The notes under the pieces: model-generated
Told to the model about the DNA's origin: nothing
The model's database searches: none
What the model saw: the letters and a program-made list of their open reading frames with translations, nothing else
NCBI GenBank assembly: GCA_963281255.1
Contig: OY725490.1
Location: forward strand, 4,960,001-5,024,000
Source of the DNA: Aphrocallistes beatrix
Taxonomy: Eukaryota > Porifera > Hexactinellida > Sceptrulophora > Aphrocallistidae
DNA: 64,000 nucleotides
Direction: 5' to 3'
Shown here: positions 21,606 through 33,725 of the stretch, piece by piece
Layout: every line of letters begins with the position of its first letter
How positions within the stretch are numbered: position 1 is the first letter of the stretch
Made by a program: the position numbers and the translations under genes

Positions 21606-21877
21606 AGCTAACGAATATTTAAGCCACCTCTGGAGGTTACTTAAAGTTTACTTAAATTAAACTTAAGCACAAACTTAAATCTTAGTGAATACCAATCTCG
21701 GCAAAAACGAGTTAAGTTCGAACTTAGTACTTAACTATGGTTACTTGAAGTTCATACTTTAGTTCGTACTTAAGTTCGAACTTAAGTTGATCTTAGTGAA
21801 TACCATTTATGCTTGAACTTAGTACTAAGTTCAAACTTTAGTACGAACTTAAAATGTTAGTGAATACGGCCCCTGAA
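21606..21877. mobile_element. PIF/Harbinger terminal region (second family member)
   Basis: A right-hand end, TTAGTGAATACGGCCCC, is preceded by iterated AACTTAAGTTCGAACTTAAG and two internal TTAGTGAATACC copies (about 21690 and 21795). The complete Harbinger at 41087-44309 has ends of the same design. No matching left end or transposase is in the window, so this is a decayed or truncated copy, possibly merged with the piggyBac relic. Confidence 0.7.
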
Positions 21878-23529
21878 TTTAGGTAGATAGTAGATGTTAG
21901 ATCACAGTAATAAGCGCGACGGTTAAGCATCGTTTCAAAACATGTCCAAAGATGCAAATCAATGAAGCAATCGCATCTCTTCATACACTGGTTCCTTCCT
22001 GCTGTAGTATTCACGCTGCCCACAGAACTGTTTTGTTTGTTCGAAATTATTGTGGAATACGGATTGAGGAAGGACTGCATTGATGAATTATATCGGATAT
22101 TTGCACTCGAGGGGATACCTCCATTCTTCCGATGAAGACTGCCTCGGGTTTGGCTGGTTGGGGTGCAGTGGCATTTTGTGTGGTCGTAGTTGTACTTATC
22201 GTCTTCAGTCAAGATCCGAGACAATTCGCTCATATGGCTCCAATCTCTTACCCAGAGCCCTTCGATTTTCCTTTCCAACCTGCGATTGTGTTTCCTGATT
22301 AGCTTCAATCACATAAACAATTAGATTAATCATTGTACAGTGGATTAAAAAAAGTTACGACAGTGGTAATAGCTTTCTAGGTACAAGTTAGAGAACTAGA
22401 TGTATTTTACATGTATAATTTCATGTTTAACAAATTGATTGACATAGGAACTTTTTTGATATGGCTTCTATTTTTCGAGTTGTGATGACGCACCAAAATT
22501 AATTAATTAGAAAAATTTGTATATCAGAAATAAATGGGCCTTGTTGATCAACTTTGACAGTTAGATACAGGTTATTATCAAGTTATTAGTCGATACTACG
22601 ATGGATCATTACAAGATAACTACACTTTGATCGTCTTTTCGCTGGTTTGCTAGCAAAAATATGTTTTCTTTGATATAAAGAGACTACATAGATTAGTGTG
22701 AAATAAGGCAAATAAATATGTATTTGAGTTATATGCTTCAAAAGCATAGATTAATGAAGATTGTTTATTTCTAAATCTATATAATCATATTCACATTGAA
22801 TATGCAGATTAAAATTTGAATATAGTACAGATTCTTTCTACAGACCCATAGGTATTGAAAAATGCAGAAAAATTCTAAAGTTTGCTAATTTTAGTCCAAA
22901 CGACTAAATCAAAGTCCGTGTTTGACATTTTGAGTCAAGTGATGTCAATTAGTAACCGATTCTATCTTATTGCAATTTTCTTTATTTTAGTTAGTGTAGG
23001 TGTAACAATTGACCATATCTGTCCAAAAAAGATCGAAGTCTAAATATTGAATTGTATTCATAAAAAAAGTTTATCTGACAAGATTAAAGTAAGCGAATTC
23101 AGTATCTGGAAGAGATGTGCTAAATTTTGGTAGATGACTGGAATCGATATGAAAAACTAATCTAAGTAGAGTTATATTTGACCATAATATATGCTACTTA
23201 CATGTCAAAACTGAGTTTTGAAATTTGATGATATTCCACAACTCACTTTATTTTTTAAAACCATATTTGGTGATTGTAAATTCAAACAGATATATTTTTG
23301 GGTATCGGATGGAATTTGATCAAATAATTTTATATCTATGATCCTTTCATATCCATAAGTCACGCGCATATATTCCTTGCTTATCTCTTTACCTATACCC
23401 CTTGCTATGGAGTAACACTATCTAAGATAGATTGTATCACAAATGTTATTTTTCTAAATAATCATTACACATCATAATCTATATTGAAAGTTTGAGTACT
23501 AATGCTAGTGCTGATATATTTTTTTACCT
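21878..23529. other. unassigned region; one open frame of unknown meaning
   Basis: A 156-codon minus-strand frame (22308-21838) begins MKLIRKHNRRLERKIEGLWV and runs through the Harbinger end. Its last residues are therefore translated terminal repeat, and it cannot be an intact gene as it stands. I do not recognise its upstream part. The remainder (22310-23529) is AT-rich with no feature I can name. Confidence 0.4.
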
Positions 23530-24260
23530 GGTGACATGATGTACAAAGGTTGTAATTCCTTGGTTACCATCTGTTTGCAAAGCTTCCACAATTTTCTCGT
23601 TAAAATATTCAACATCAAGTCGACTTTCTTTTTATCAAAATTAGTTGGAAATGGAAATACCCTTGAATACGTTAACTTGGTTAATCAATGAATCGAATTT
23701 TCCCTTTGATGGATTGCAACAACATTTGTAAAATCTGCAATCATTTCTTTAGGCGTTATTTAATCGCACAAACGTAATTTCTTTTTTTTCAGCAGTCCAA
23801 TTGTTTTTAATATTTTAAAAAAGATTTTTAAAAATAACCTACTGAAAACATCGTTATTAACTGGATGTTGAATGCTGTATTCAGTTTAACTGACAAAATT
23901 ATTGTGAAGCATTCGAAAAAATGTTATATTTGCTGCAAGATTGTCATTCATTACTAAATACACTTAACCTGATTAAGCGTGAATAATCCTTATAAATTAG
24001 ATAATTTGTGTATATATTATTAACTCTGCAGATTTTGAAAAATGGGAATTAATTTGGCCACGAATGCTGGAGTTCCGAATATGGGGCACAAAACGCCAAA
24101 ATCGTTCTTGCTGGTTTATTAGAGTCAGTACCAGACCAAATGATATGAATACAATAGTATCGAATTGAAGGTTTGATGTGTACTTCATCCACTAGAATCT
24201 TACAATACTTTCGGACCCTTCAAGCTCCATGGACACAGTCTTTACTTATCTGTGTATATT
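23530..24260 (-). pseudogene. P-element-type transposase relic (P4)
   Basis: The minus strand reads KILVDEVHIKPSIRY (first catalytic aspartate region), SNKPARTILAFCAPYSEFQH and, after stops, DNLAANITFFRMLHNNFVS, TEYSIQHPVNNDVFSRLF, IKNNWTAEKKEITFV and FNEKIVEALQTDGNQGIT. The order and motifs (VDEvhIKP, tDNlsaN, HP.N...lf, iknNW.tek, FNE.t..AL) are those of P-element/THAP9 transposases. The N-terminal THAP domain and the C-terminus are not found, and no terminal repeats are recognised. It differs from the three P relatives further right, so it is another family. Confidence 0.75.
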
Positions 24261-24544
24261 CTTGTACTGATCCCGGATCAGAAAGTGTTCGAAATTAAGA
24301 TTTTATCCCCCCACGTTGGTGGGATAAAATTAGAAATTTTCTCAATGCTGAATAGCAGTTTCTAATTCATTGCTTTTTGTAATCCATTTCACATTTTGTT
24401 ATATTATTTTGCTAATAAATCCACAATATTGAGAATCAGATGGTCTAATACTATATTATCAATTTAATTTGCTTGAATTAAGCATAATTATGATTAATTG
24501 CAATAGGAAAATGTAGAGGAGAAAATTTTGTACAAATTTTTATT

Positions 24545-24700
24545 TAGATAGTTTGAGCATTCTGTAGATAAAAACAATCTTGGTCACCTTATCGACTCTG
24601 AGTCTATTCCTTATGTTGGAATCTATATAGCCAAATTTTGAAAATATCCGCTCAACTCCTCCGCTAGATGCCAGAGCTGAATAATTTAATTTTTGATATT
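24545..24700 (-). pseudogene. hAT transposase fragment (dimerisation domain)
   Basis: The minus strand gives ALASSGGVERIFSKFGYID and NIRNRLRVDKVTKIVFIYRM, the C-terminal dimerisation block of hAT transposases. No upstream hAT sequence can be recognised beyond it. Confidence 0.7.
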
Positions 24701-24754
24701 AAGAAAGCCATTGATGACCATTGTTTACAATAATATGTGTGGTCATTATAATTC

Positions 24755-24940
24755 GAATAGAGTCGGGTCTCATTAATACGAATCAGTGAACCTTCGAAAC
24801 TTGAACGTATTATCCGGAATTCGTATTACCAGAAGTAAATTGCATGCATCTGTACAGGCCGGGGAATCAAACCTTGTTCGCTTTAACCGGTATTTTGCCT
24901 TATCCGTGTTCGTATTAGCGAGAGGCTACTTTACTTTATT
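24755..24940. mobile_element. possible pogo-type MITE, degraded
   Basis: An imperfect inverted pair: GTCTCATTAATACGAATCAG near the left and, reading inward from the right, GCCTCTCGCTAATACGAACA. This recalls the iterated ends of the other pogo-type MITEs here. The terminal bases and TA duplication are unclear. Confidence 0.4.
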
Positions 24941-26624
24941 TATGATTTAAATCAAACAACCCTGATTCTCTGACAGGTTTAAGTTGCATTTTCTCCTTTA
25001 TGTAGAAAATATAAGGTAGGCTAACGCTTTGTGATAACAATTCTAAAATAGTTCTTTACTTTGTCATGTGTTAAATTTTCCCTTTGTTTAAAAAATAGTC
25101 ACATAACATGACTGTACAAAGAGCCTTTTCTTATGCTTCCCAGCACTGTCAATGAAATGCAGCAGTAATTCCGCCATCGTTTTCAGACAACTGTCTACTT
25201 CTTTTTTGACGCATAGATTCTTGATACATTCACTATTTCCATGACGACGGACATATTGTAATCGAAACACTACAAGGTTCCAATGTCAATAAAGCTTTTC
25301 CAATGCTTTGTACTTTCTTGTACTTCGTACATATCATACATAGCACTCCCAGAATATGATCGCCTACCACTTCCAAACATGTTGTAAAGGTAATGTAGCA
25401 GGTAATTCAATATCAGCTGCCTTTGGCCATTGTGCACATACATACTGTCCAAGATTCTTTGAATTGATCAGGCAACTCTTTTTGAGCTTAGGCTAACATA
25501 ACGGTCAAATATGTCTTTCTGTGTGCCATTGTAAAATACAACGGAGGTAGCAACAAACATGCTAAGAATATCAAAGAGGGCAATGATAACGAGGAATTAT
25601 TTATAAACTTCACCCTTCCAACCGTTTTTATGGTTAACTTGCATCTATAAAAATTTATAAAATATAGCATGAAATTTATAAAATATAGCATTAGTGTCTT
25701 TCAGTATTTGTGCCGTTGCTCAGCTACAATACTAGTAATTGTATAGAATGCCCAATAGTAAAATATTAAAATTTGACAGACTTTAACACGTTTTGAGTTA
25801 TGCGTGTTCTTCTATTCTACACAAACATCGAACTCCCATCCTACTAGACACATCCTAAACTGTGTTTGCCGCAAAGTACATTTTGCGCGTTAAATGGCTT
25901 AACGCGGTTTGTGGGGGACAATGATTTCTATTATTGTGAAGATTGACCGGTGATGGTGGGTGAAGTACAGTTGCACTCGTATACGAATGATCAGAAAAGG
26001 TAGCAATTGTTTGGAGGCTTGGCAGTATTTGAATTGAACCCGTCGCTTTAAATGTCTGGACATAATTCTCGCCTCGGCGCTTTCCATGTCTAGAAACATG
26101 TAACGATAGAAATTTAAGGTGTTGCAGCTGCGAAGAGCTTGAAACATCGGAGTCCAAGGAGATTGCATTGGGTAATGTCAATTATGACAACTGAAGGTTC
26201 AGTTTAGGGAGCGAGATCATTCGTGGGCTAGCGCTATTTGTACTGGAGAGCATGTCAGGAAATTCCATAGTTTGCGACTGTGCCCACTGTGACTCTGCTT
26301 GGGTTGGAGAGAGAATTTCTTAAGTTATCATTTTAAAGTCATAATCCAACTCTTGGGTAGATAATATTCTTCGGTCGATGAAATATACTCTTGTGGAAAA
26401 GGATATGGAATGGAAAGAGCAATTATTTGCTCTAAAGTGGCAATTTCGGAGTCACGTTCAGCGGTTCAGGAGATCCGGTCAATTTCGAAGTCATTTGATT
26501 GAAAGATCAATGTAGCCGTGATAATAGATATGTTGGATCTAAGAAGGAAAAGTTGCTGTTTTGAATACAAAATTTGCTATAAATGACATCAATATATACT
26601 TTATAGAAAACAGCAAGTAACATG
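24941..26624. other. unassigned region with weak minus-strand frames
   Basis: Two adjoining 60-codon minus frames (25452-25088), a 67-codon frame (25691-25488, with a repeated TAAAATATAGCATGAAATT phrase) and a 108-codon frame (26181-25855, MTLPNAISLDSDVSSSSQLQ...) are open. I recognise none of them, and overlapping frames in another phase are equally open. They could be fragments of host or transposon genes. Confidence 0.35.
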
Positions 26625-27321
26625 CAGGGTGGCTCATAGGTTCTGATACAAGCTTCGTTATAAAATTTATTATACTCAAACAATCTTAATTATTATTGGC
26701 TTTAGAGATTGTAATTCGAATATTTTCAATGATTTTAAAAGAGTTTTCGAGTCTACGACCTGGCACGCAGCGAAAATTGAAAATTAAGCTCACTGCTTCT
26801 GCAAAGAATGTCTTCATATTCAATGTTTTATGACGATATAGCACCAAATACCTTTGATTCACTTTGGAAATATTTAATAAATCCTTTGAATTCATTATCA
26901 GAAACGAGAGAAAGTTATTATTTCACGAGATCAAATTAGGTATATTTTTTTAAATCACCCAAAATTGCACTTTTAAGACTAATGGCTCTCAATATGTATT
27001 GATATAAACATATATTTCTACAAATTTAGAGTGTTCGAGGAAAATGTGAGAGCCAATTTTTCCTAGAATTTGAAGACTCTAGAAGGATCAATTGAAAAGC
27101 AGTGGGCCCTGATTCTCAATTTTCACTGCATGCTAGCACACATTTTTCCCCATAGAAATCACCATGTAAAACACAGTTCCAGGTCGTAGACTCGAAAAAT
27201 CTTTTAAAATCATTGAAAATATTCGAATTACAACCACTAAAGACCATAATAACTAAGATTATTTGAGTATAAGAAATTTTATACCTAATGAAGCTTGTCA
27301 CATAATTTATGAGCCACCCTG
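26625..27321. mobile_element. MITE with about 145-bp terminal inverted repeats (697 bp)
   Basis: The left end, CAGGGTGGCTCATAGGTTCT, and the inverted right end, CAGGGTGGCTCATAAATTAT, continue as inverted copies through GTAATTCGAATATTTTCAAT and GAGTCTACGACCTGG. The right flank is TA; the left flank is TG, so the duplication has decayed or differs. CAGGGTGG ends suggest the Tc1/mariner/pogo group. Small frames inside are read through the arms and are not genes. Confidence 0.82.
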
Positions 27322-29536
27322 TAAGAGAATAAGACGAGCTTTGATCTATAATTTCAAATAATATAACAAGTTAAATTAGCAACAAAGTCCAAAATTTCTA
27401 CACCAGTTTAAAATCTATTTTAAGATTATACTCCTTATTCGCTATTCTACTAGTCTCATGCCAACATCGTCTCGCCAAGAAATAGAAAAAATCAAACACA
27501 ATTACAAGAATTCAATACAATGCTTCTGTAAACAATTCATCCTATGTAATCAAGCTTAGGGGGAATGCACGAATATTGCATTCGTGAAATTTTAAATTAT
27601 TTTTTGAATGTGGCCGCATACATTTCTCGATCGAGTGTATTATCGTCATAGATTATAAATCTAATGCGTCAGAGCACTACATACATAACATATTATTATG
27701 GCAGAATGGGATAATATGCTAACATTTATTAATAGTGCACTCAATTTCCAAAAAGAATAATTACTGTTCTGTGGATACTACATAGAACATATTCTCATGT
27801 CAGAGAAATCATCGAATCACTTGGATGATATACCAGAGATCTATGGGACATAAATTATAATCAACTTGGAATTCATGGAAATTGAAATTTGGGTTTTATC
27901 TGTAATTTGGGTTTTACATGACATCCTTGCGAATTTTCATGGTTGATAAGTCGAGAACTGAAATAAGGCGAAATCTTAGGACTTAAAAATAGGTTACTAA
28001 TGATTATGCAACCACTCCTGCAAGCCAAATAATATAGATCAGCTGAATTCGAGAAGAATGATTTCTAGAAATTAATTCTACTTTATACATATCAGTTGAG
28101 CTGAGTGCAATAAATAAACAAACAAACAACAAATATACAAACATACAAACATGCAAAAACGAATGTAAACAGACAACATCCTCGCAACTCTAATCCCAGT
28201 AGTATACCCTGAAAAATTTCGCACCACAGTCACAGCTCTTAGCAATAGTATTACATCTAAATCACTCTACTACAGTTCTAAATCGGATATCATATTATGA
28301 CGGAGTGAAATTATATACAAAGTATATTCTGATCATTTCCAGAGAAGCTGAACTCCAGCTCTAATATAGCATTGTGGAGTGACTTAAAATAAATGTAAAT
28401 GATATAATACTCCTTCACGGTCATTGGTTGTCCTTGCACTTCTGGTTGTGCAGCAAAGGACTTTGAATCTATAGGAACTTTTTTTGGATCTGCTCGTTTT
28501 CTTTTCAGTATACGTATATATTTTGAAAATATTTTGAATTGAGTAGAACCAATCGATAGTCACTATTCCTGCGTCGTGGCATCAGAGTGAACACTAGGAG
28601 ACCTGTTTACAAATGATTTAAATTAAAATAATTGCATAAAAGGATACTTAACAACCTTAAAAGTAGCTTCTAGATACCACACTTCACGCGAGCCAGAAGT
28701 TCAAGCATATGCCCAGTTACAAACATAATATATCTATGATCTGTACCTACAATATCTCGTTATTGGAATCCACCTGGCATATGTCGTAACACATAGCAAA
28801 GTCCAATGTCGACGGTCGATCTTGAAACCACGGCTATCATTAATTAAAACACGGATTATCTCTTTGACTCCCTGTTCTAACAAATTCAAATTCAGTTAAT
28901 GGGCGCATTGACATAAGAGTTTTAGAAAGATCAATATTTTCTAATGACTCTTCTTCTGTGTACATAACCACCAGATGAAACAATTGAAGTCGAGGTCGAA
29001 TTTGTAGTTATCTTTTTTTTGCGCAAATTTGGAGCCTGAAAGTTGCAACGTTTCAAAATTTGCTTCAAAATAATACTATCATTGATTTTGAAAGTAATGT
29101 TGTTAATGAAATTCACTGAAGGATTGAAAGATGAAGAGCTAGAAATATATTATTCAACTGCTGGGACGACCGAGATATATTTGAAACTGCAGGATGTGCA
29201 GGTGTACTAAATATATAATTTGTAAAAAAGTATTGCTATTAAAATCGTCTACTCCAGCAACAGATATATCCTCAATCTCATCTGTAAAACTTCTGGACGA
29301 CAAAATATGCAAAACCAAATAATATATATACCTTTACCAGCCTGGCGATCCACATCTTGAGAAATTCAGTTCTGCAAATTCTGTCGATCCCACGTCGATA
29401 AGGTCCAAATTGTAAACACTATTGCCTGGGTTTTAAATAAATATCAAGATTTTAGAAATCCATTACTTGCAGTAATTACATGAAACTTGTTTATCGTTCG
29501 GGTCCTGTAATAAACACATAAAATGGTGAAAAGGGT
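27322..29536. other. no recognised feature over 2.2 kb
   Basis: AT-rich, with one 61-codon minus frame (29116-28931) that I cannot assign. No inverted repeat, transposase motif or RNA gene was seen. This is the longest stretch in the window without visible transposon material. Confidence 0.4.
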
Positions 29537-29760
29537 GATTGCCGTTATAGACAGGTGGTGGCCGTTATAGACAGGTAGTGGTCGTTACAGACAGGTAGTG
29601 GTCGTTAGGGTCATAAAGGGACTACAAACGCGTGGACGCTGGCCGCGTTGAGCAGGTGACCGCTATACACAGGTTCAATATTATGAAATTTCGGAAGGGA
29701 CTGTTTATTGTTGACGGCTATAGATAGGTGACCATTATATAGAGTGGCCGTTATAGCTGG
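29537..29760. repeat. short tandem repeat based on GGCCGTTATAGACAGGTAGT
   Basis: Four to six imperfect copies of a 20-22 bp unit (29537-29610), with diverged copies up to 29760 (ACCGCTATACACAGGTT, GGCCGTTATAGCTGG). The design resembles the arms of the pogo-type MITEs, so this may be a degraded MITE arm. Confidence 0.7.
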
Positions 29761-29822
29761 TATATATATATATATATATATAGGTATATGTAGATATATA
29801 TAGATATGTCTATAACATTATA

Positions 29823-30113
29823 CGAATTTTAATAGTAAGGATTAGAAATTTCAGTTTTTCGACTATAACTCAGCCATTTTAAGTGACATAAGGATAAAAT
29901 TTTAATAGAATGTGTATAATAATTTATCTCAATCATAGGCACCGAACCCGGGGGTGCTGGGGGCTCGAGCCCCCCCTGGATTGGATGATGGCCCAAAGAC
30001 GCAATACAAATCTTGGTATTTTTCGAGTGATATCCATTATAACATTAAGACACACATACTCTGGCGCACACAAATGTCCCCCAGCCCCGTAGCACATTCA
30101 AGTTAAGCACGCT

Positions 30114-30114
<1 letters not shown>
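29823..30114 (+). mobile_element. Helitron-like repeat copy 4, partial and interrupted
   Basis: Body from GAAATTTCAGTTTTTCGAC (29844) to the degraded 3' end at 30114. A foreign GC-rich segment (about 29936-30017) contains the palindrome GGGGGCTCGAGCCCCCC. The 5' terminal motif just before the body (29823-29840) is in inverted orientation. Confidence 0.7.
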
Positions 30115-30146
<32 letters not shown>

Positions 30147-30162
30147 TATACACACATACACA

Positions 30163-30649
30163 AACATTAATCGAGTTTTAATAGTAAGAATATATTTGTA
30201 TTGTAATAGTGACCAATTGATTGAAAAAACTGGCAGGCACAGAAGGCTGATTTTTGACATGTGAGAGTCTTTTGGCTATGACTCCAATAAGTTTGACTTC
30301 AGACGAAAATGTCGGTTCTCATGGATTTATGACATCATTGTCACCTTTTATAATTCGAAATTTCAATTTTTCTACAATTACTCGGCCATTTTAGCTGATA
30401 GAAGGCTGAAATTTAAATAGAATATGTTTATTAATATGAGTTGCATGTGTTATAACGATAATCAAAATTTTAAAAATTGACAAATTTGTGATCTTTTCGT
30501 GTGATATCGATTCTAACAGTAGCACTGACGTATTTAGAGATGTTTTCTCCCTTTGAATTAATAATTGTGGCCCTAGGCACCCAAAGGGTGTTTCCGGCGA
30601 ATATAAAGTGTCTGCCAGGCGCGCAGCGCAAGTAAGCGAACCACGCTTG
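30163..30649 (+). mobile_element. Helitron-like repeat copy 5
   Basis: Body from CCAATTGATTGAAAAAACTG (30211) to the 3' end CGCGCAGCGCAAGTAAGCGA (30620) and GCTTG at 30649. The 5' motif at 30163-30195 is inverted relative to the body, as in copy 4. Both TGACGTCA sites are lost (TGACATCA remains). Confidence 0.78.
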
Positions 30650-30655
30650 TATATA

Positions 30656-31347
30656 TCCTTACTATTAAAACTCGATTAACCCACGCTTGCCACAGGAATG
30701 TGTTGCGTCATTTGCGGAATAAGCCATTTTCAATGGGGAAGCCATACCACGTTTGGGGTTGCAACTATAAATAGAAAAATCCCAAATGCTTTCAAGGGTT
30801 ATTAATGTTTGTTTGTTTGTTTGTTTGTATATATATATATATCTGTTAACGAATTGATTGAAGAAACTGCCGGAAACTGATTTTTGGCTTGTGGGAGTGG
30901 CTATGGCTCCACTAAGTTCTGAGCTCAGACGAATATTTCGACTCATCATGGAATTATGACGTCATTGTCAACATTTTTATAATTAGAAATTTCAGTTTTT
31001 CAACCATAACTCAGCCGTTTTAATAAAATGCTGAAATTTTAATAGAATGTGTATATTAATATATCTCACAAATGATATAACTATCATCTAATAATATAAC
31101 TATCATCTAATAATAAATGATAACTTATCACTGTTATGACGTCATCATTACACTACAAAATTTTAAAAATTGACAAATTTGTTGATTTTTCGTGCGAATT
31201 CGATTATATATAACAGTAGGACAGACGTATTTAGAGATGTTATCTCCCTTATAATTAATCAAAGTGACCCCAGGTGCCCAAAGGGACCCTCCGGCGGACA
31301 CAAAGTGTCCGCCACCCGCGCAGCGCAAAGCAAGCGAAGTGCGCTCG
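30656..31347 (+). mobile_element. Helitron-like repeat copy 6
   Basis: The 5' end, A|TCCTTACTATTAAAACTCGA, begins six bases after copy 5 ends. A small MITE (30680-30801) follows, then TGTTTGTTTG and a TA tract. The body carries TGACGTCA at about 30958 and 31138, and the hairpin GGCGGACACAAAGTGTCCGC at 31292-31311. The 3' end is diverged (GTGCGCTCG). Confidence 0.85.
30680..30801. mobile_element. small TTAA-flanked MITE (piggyBac type), copy 2
   Basis: TTAA (30676-30679) and TTAA (30802-30805) flank CCCACGCTTGCCACAGGAAT...CAAGGGTTA. The interior matches copy 1 at 4577-4696. It is inserted in the conserved 5' end of Helitron-like copy 6, so the empty site is known from the other copies and supports TTAA as the duplicated target. 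Confidence 0.72.
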
Positions 31348-31811
31348 ATTCTTATAAAATGTGTTCCCCTTCAATCATTAATGTATTTAATGATGATTTT
31401 TCTTGTTTAATGAAACTATTTAAACTTAGTAAAAGTAAAAACACAACACTCTAAGAAATGCTAGTCTATAAAATGAACGAGCAAAACGAAAGAAAGGAAT
31501 AAATACAATTATGCAGTAAATATTTGGAATCTAGTTTCGATATAAGTAAATATTTCGAATCTAGTTTCGATATCTAAACGACGAACAGGGCAAGGTTGTG
31601 CCAACTGTTCAATTTGTTGGCTACAGCTTGAACAATAGCATGCATGGCGACATGACATGAAAATCCAAGTTCTTGTTCATGGAGAAAGACAAACGACACA
31701 ATTATTGCCTTCATTAGGACTTTTATTATCATCTTTAGAATATTTTGAATCGTTTGAATGGTTGGTGTCATCTATGGTAATTTTGCCGATAGTATGGATG
31801 ATTGCCTGAAC
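31348..31811. other. no gene; 31-bp direct duplication
   Basis: GTAAATATTTGGAATCTAGT...CGATAT is repeated directly at about 31517 and 31548. Otherwise unremarkable AT-rich DNA up to the P3 element. Confidence 0.45.
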
Positions 31812-32791
31812 CATAGCATTCTAATACACTAAGGCATTGGCACTACATGTACCATGGATGGGTTAATGCCATTCAATGTAGATTTTGGAAGATTGTGTTA
31901 TGTATCAATTATAGCATTCTAATATGCAACAATATAAGGATCGGAATATGTTATTGACTATGTTAACCCAGTATTACCCAATCTAATCGCCTAGACTAAA
32001 TTTTGAGAATATAATCGATGTCTATTGACAATTCTAAGGTAAATTACAAACAAATCAGGAGCCAACAATCACATAAACAACATTAAAACATCAACAAAAG
32101 CAGTACACATCTGGTATCTTCAATTGTAATGAGTAATGAGGTCAAGTATTGAATAACATCTAGTATCGTTCTTGAGCAATGAGGTTAGTTAGTAGTTAGA
32201 ATACATCGTATATCTAGTATGTTGAATGAGGCAAATACACATCTTACGTAGTATCTTGAGTGAAGGTGAGTACACATGAAGATATAGTACACGTGTACAC
32301 ATCTAACTTAGAATCTTGATTGCACTAAGGTAAATTGTGTAGGAATTAAGTGAGGGTCTTTAGAGTATCATCAGGTCAGCTTTATGAGATAAGTACGAAT
32401 TAATACTATTTTTTTTAAATTTGTATTGTCAGACTTCGCGACTAATGCATTAAAATTCTTACCTCTCCTTGATAGAATACAATTTGAAACAGTTATTGCT
32501 AATTAATGTAAAATATCCCATCGCCAACTTTACAATCACATAATTCTCTCCATTTTTCAATATGTTTCTCTTCAATTAATGACACTTATTGGCACTAACA
32601 AACTTCGGCATGAGCCAGCATAAAAAGTTTCACATGGAATTTCTGAGGTGCCCATCTTCATTAAAGTCTCGTAAGTAATATTCACACAATCAATAACGGT
32701 AAGTGATTGAAACATAAGTGAACCTCTATCTAATATATCAGCAAGTATTGCGAACCAAAATCATTTTAAAGTTCCATTTGTTTATCAGTCG

Positions 32792-33725
32792 TTAAGAAAT
32801 TGTAACAATTGGTGCATTTATTAGTTTTGTTTTCATGCACGAAAACACGGCATAACCAGCAGCATAAGTAAGGCATTCAAGTATTGAATGACTGATCTGA
32901 ATATCTGGAATAAATTGCAATGTTTCCAAGGAATATTGTAATTGATCAGAACTTGAGTCTTGATCACTAACATTTTCGACAAACGTATTCAAATAATTTT
33001 TCAATGAAATTGGACCCTCTCCAAATGATGATTTTAAAGAAAACAATTTTATATTAGTATTTAATAGTTGGAGTCTTCTTTCACTCTCAAGTATTTGAGT
33101 ATAGGTAATATGTTAGTGGTTGCCAGACATTTGTCTATAGAGTCCGAAGTGATGTTCTAAGGCAGGGCTGTCCAACTATATTTACTTCGGGCCGCAACTG
33201 CTTCATACCATTTAGTGGCGGGCCGCAATACAGGGGCGTGCACTCGGGATGGGTATGGATAGAGGCATTTTGGACAATTTGTATCGTGAACAATAGGAGC
33301 TAATATACTATAACGAATGATAAAATATGGCAATCATGGCGCGAATAATACTTGTGGAAGAAAACGAGATGCATGATATGGAAAAATTTGGAGAATTTGT
33401 CTAAAATTGGGTAAAAAAGGGGAGATTGAAGCAGGCAACGCGGACCGCACAAAGCAAGGCCGCGGGCCGCCTGTTGGACAGCGCTGTTCTAAGGGATCAT
33501 TTTGAATTCTAGCAATTAACAAGTATTGGAAATTGCATTCACTTGGAGTCGATTAACTAGTAATGGCAATGCCATACATGAATGCCTAAAGCTCGTAAAA
33601 GTTTGTGGTTTTAATTTTCCAAATTTACCAGGTAGAGTATTCCAGCAATTTAATCAATTTACTACCTGCGCAATAAACTCTATACGTGAATCGTTTGAGC
33701 ACAATGGAGCAGAGTAATCATATTG
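32792..33725 (-). pseudogene. P-element transposase C-terminal part (in P3)
   Basis: The minus strand reads LNCWNTLPGKFGKLKPQTFT, then LEFKMIPLEHHFGLYRQMSG (joined across the MITE), YTQILESERRLQLLNT and, in the last open frame (33046-32792), ILECLTYAAGYAVFSCMKTK. The same blocks occur in P1 (SFEHHFGLY, FYESERRLKIS, SLAFIGGYAVHSLFKRSK) and P2 (MEHHFGLYRMMSG, ETERRLELANI). HHFG.YR is characteristic of P/THAP9 transposases. In-frame stops are present. Confidence 0.85.
33163..33486. mobile_element. hAT MITE (324 bp) inside P3
   Basis: Ends CAGGGCTGTCCAAC and CAGCGCTGTCCAAC (inverted), with a perfect 8-bp duplication TTCTAAGG (33155-33162 and 33487-33494). GC-rich sub-ends (TTCGGGCCGC, GGGCCGCAATACA, GCCGCGGGCCGCC) follow the termini. 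It interrupts the P3 transposase between the codons for ...MIP and LEHHFG. Confidence 0.93.

Noticed and set aside
21838..22308. 156-codon minus frame as a host gene
   Set aside because: It runs through a Harbinger terminal repeat and has no recognised domain or splice context.
26686..27301. Two minus-strand frames of 60-70 codons inside the MITE
   Set aside because: Both lie in the inverted arms of the same element and resemble translations of the arms.
29936..30017. GC-rich GGGGGCTCGAGCCCCCC block as a regulatory island
   Set aside because: It interrupts a Helitron-like copy and looks like a small inserted repeat; no promoter feature or CpG island context.
33526..33717. Plus-strand 63-codon frame
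   Set aside because: The minus strand here encodes P-transposase blocks shared with P2 (KFGKLKPQTFTSFRHS), so the plus frame is a shadow.
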